Positions 6,395 to 6,703 of a stretch of DNA of 6,703 bases are shown here, in pieces. The DNA is from Robiginitomaculum sp. (lineage in GTDB: Bacteria; Pseudomonadota; Alphaproteobacteria; Caulobacterales; Maricaulaceae): assembly GCA_002732905.1 (NCBI GenBank), contig NVTC01000012.1:56029-62731 (forward strand). The letters are read 5' to 3'. Position 1 is the stretch's first letter. The number at the start of each line of letters is the position of its first letter. The notes below the pieces were generated by a model. The model saw nothing but the letters and a program-made list of their open reading frames with translations, was not told where the DNA came from and did not search any database. The position numbers were made by a program, and so were the translations under genes.

Positions 6395-6703
6395 AAATCA
6401 AACACACCAACTATCGGCACATGATCTGACGGCTTTTCCCTATCGCGTACATGGTCGTCAATGCGCACAGATTTAAGGTGGTCAATTGCCTGCGCTGAAC
6501 ATAGCAAGTGATCAATGCGAATGCCGTGGTTCTTAGGGCGTGCGCCGCCCTGATAGCCCCAATACGTGTACTGATGCGGGCGTCCGTCAACTTGGTCATA
6601 CGCAGACGTAAGGCCTATGTTTAAAATGGCGCGGTAAGCCGCACGTGTCCTCGGCAAAAACAAAGCATCATCTGCCCACAAGGCTGCGTCATGCACGTCG
6701 TCA
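6391..6703 (-). CDS. xth: Exodeoxyribonuclease III (Xth/ExoA type), C-terminal part, cut by window edge
   Basis: Xth-type exonuclease III is a Mg-dependent AP endonuclease and 3'-5' exonuclease/3'-phosphatase of base excision repair, in the endonuclease/exonuclease/phosphatase fold. Only the last 103 complete codons are visible; the frame is open at 6703, so the start and the Glu and Asp-x-Asn active-site motifs lie outside. Visible signatures are D-D-V-H-D followed by W-A-D-D-A-L-F-L-P, Y-T-Y-W-G-Y, G-I-R-I-D-H-L-L (Asp codon 6511-6513, matching E. coli Asp229) and E-K-P-S-D-H-V-P (Asp 6424-6426, His 6421-6423, matching E. coli Asp258-His259). The usual W-D-Y is W-G-Y here. A GTG at 6696-6694 could be mistaken for a start but lies inside conserved sequence. 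The gene leads the pair with DUF2145. Confidence 0.92.
   Translation of the reverse strand, partial: DDVHDAALWADDALFLPRTRAAYRAILNIGLTSAYDQVDGRPHQYTYWGYQGGARPKNHGIRIDHLLCSAQAIDHLKSVRIDDHVRDREKPSDHVPIVGVFDL

Noticed and set aside
6694..6696. GTG as the start of the exonuclease III fragment
   Set aside because: It falls in the conserved D-D-V-H-D segment in the middle of the protein; the gene continues beyond the window edge.
1..6703. Mobile element, CRISPR array, tRNA/rRNA, toxin-antitoxin or defence system
   Set aside because: I looked for terminal inverted repeats, spaced direct repeats, cloverleaf-like sequence and typical effector motifs and saw none; the window reads as ordinary chromosome.

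Overview
The window holds seven protein-coding genes. Five look complete and two are cut by the window edges. Coding density is high and base composition is moderate (roughly mid-40s % G+C by eye). The gene families fit a Gram-negative proteobacterium, most likely an alphaproteobacterium: an AlkK-like acyl-CoA ligase, a short threonine/serine dehydratase with the CDAL-x-SPAPGE signature, a GT87-type membrane glycosyltransferase, DUF3137 and DUF2145 proteins, and a Xth-type exonuclease III. That placement is inferred from recalled family resemblance, not from a marker gene.

Layout from left to right: (1) the 3' part of a DinB-superfamily metal-binding protein gene (+), open at base 1; (2) a convergent AlkK-like fatty acyl-CoA ligase (-); (3) a 108-bp divergent promoter region; (4) a PLP-dependent threonine/serine dehydratase (+); (5) a convergent GT87/DUF2029 polytopic membrane protein (-), with only 23 bp between the stop codons; (6) a 117-bp divergent region containing a 14-bp dyad; (7) a DUF3137 membrane protein (+); (8) a convergent DUF2145 protein (-) whose stop lies 4 bp away. 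The DUF2145 gene is the downstream member of an ATGA-overlapping pair with (9) the C-terminal part of exonuclease III (-), which runs off the right edge.

Most of this is ordinary chromosomal housekeeping and accessory metabolism: fatty acid activation, amino acid deamination, envelope glycosylation and DNA repair. Genes alternate in strand, with two divergent promoter regions and three tight convergent junctions. I see no convincing hairpin terminator at any of these junctions. There is no sign of mobile elements, CRISPR, RNA genes or a defence island.

The points most worth a second look are: the DUF2145 protein, whose ordered His and Asn-Cys-x-Glu-Phe residues resemble a circularly permuted papain/NlpC-P60 (LRAT-like) active site and which is translationally coupled to exonuclease III; an in-frame 15-bp-period triplication of 'Val-Ala-stop' at the end of the DinB-like gene; and the dyad between the GT87 and DUF3137 genes.
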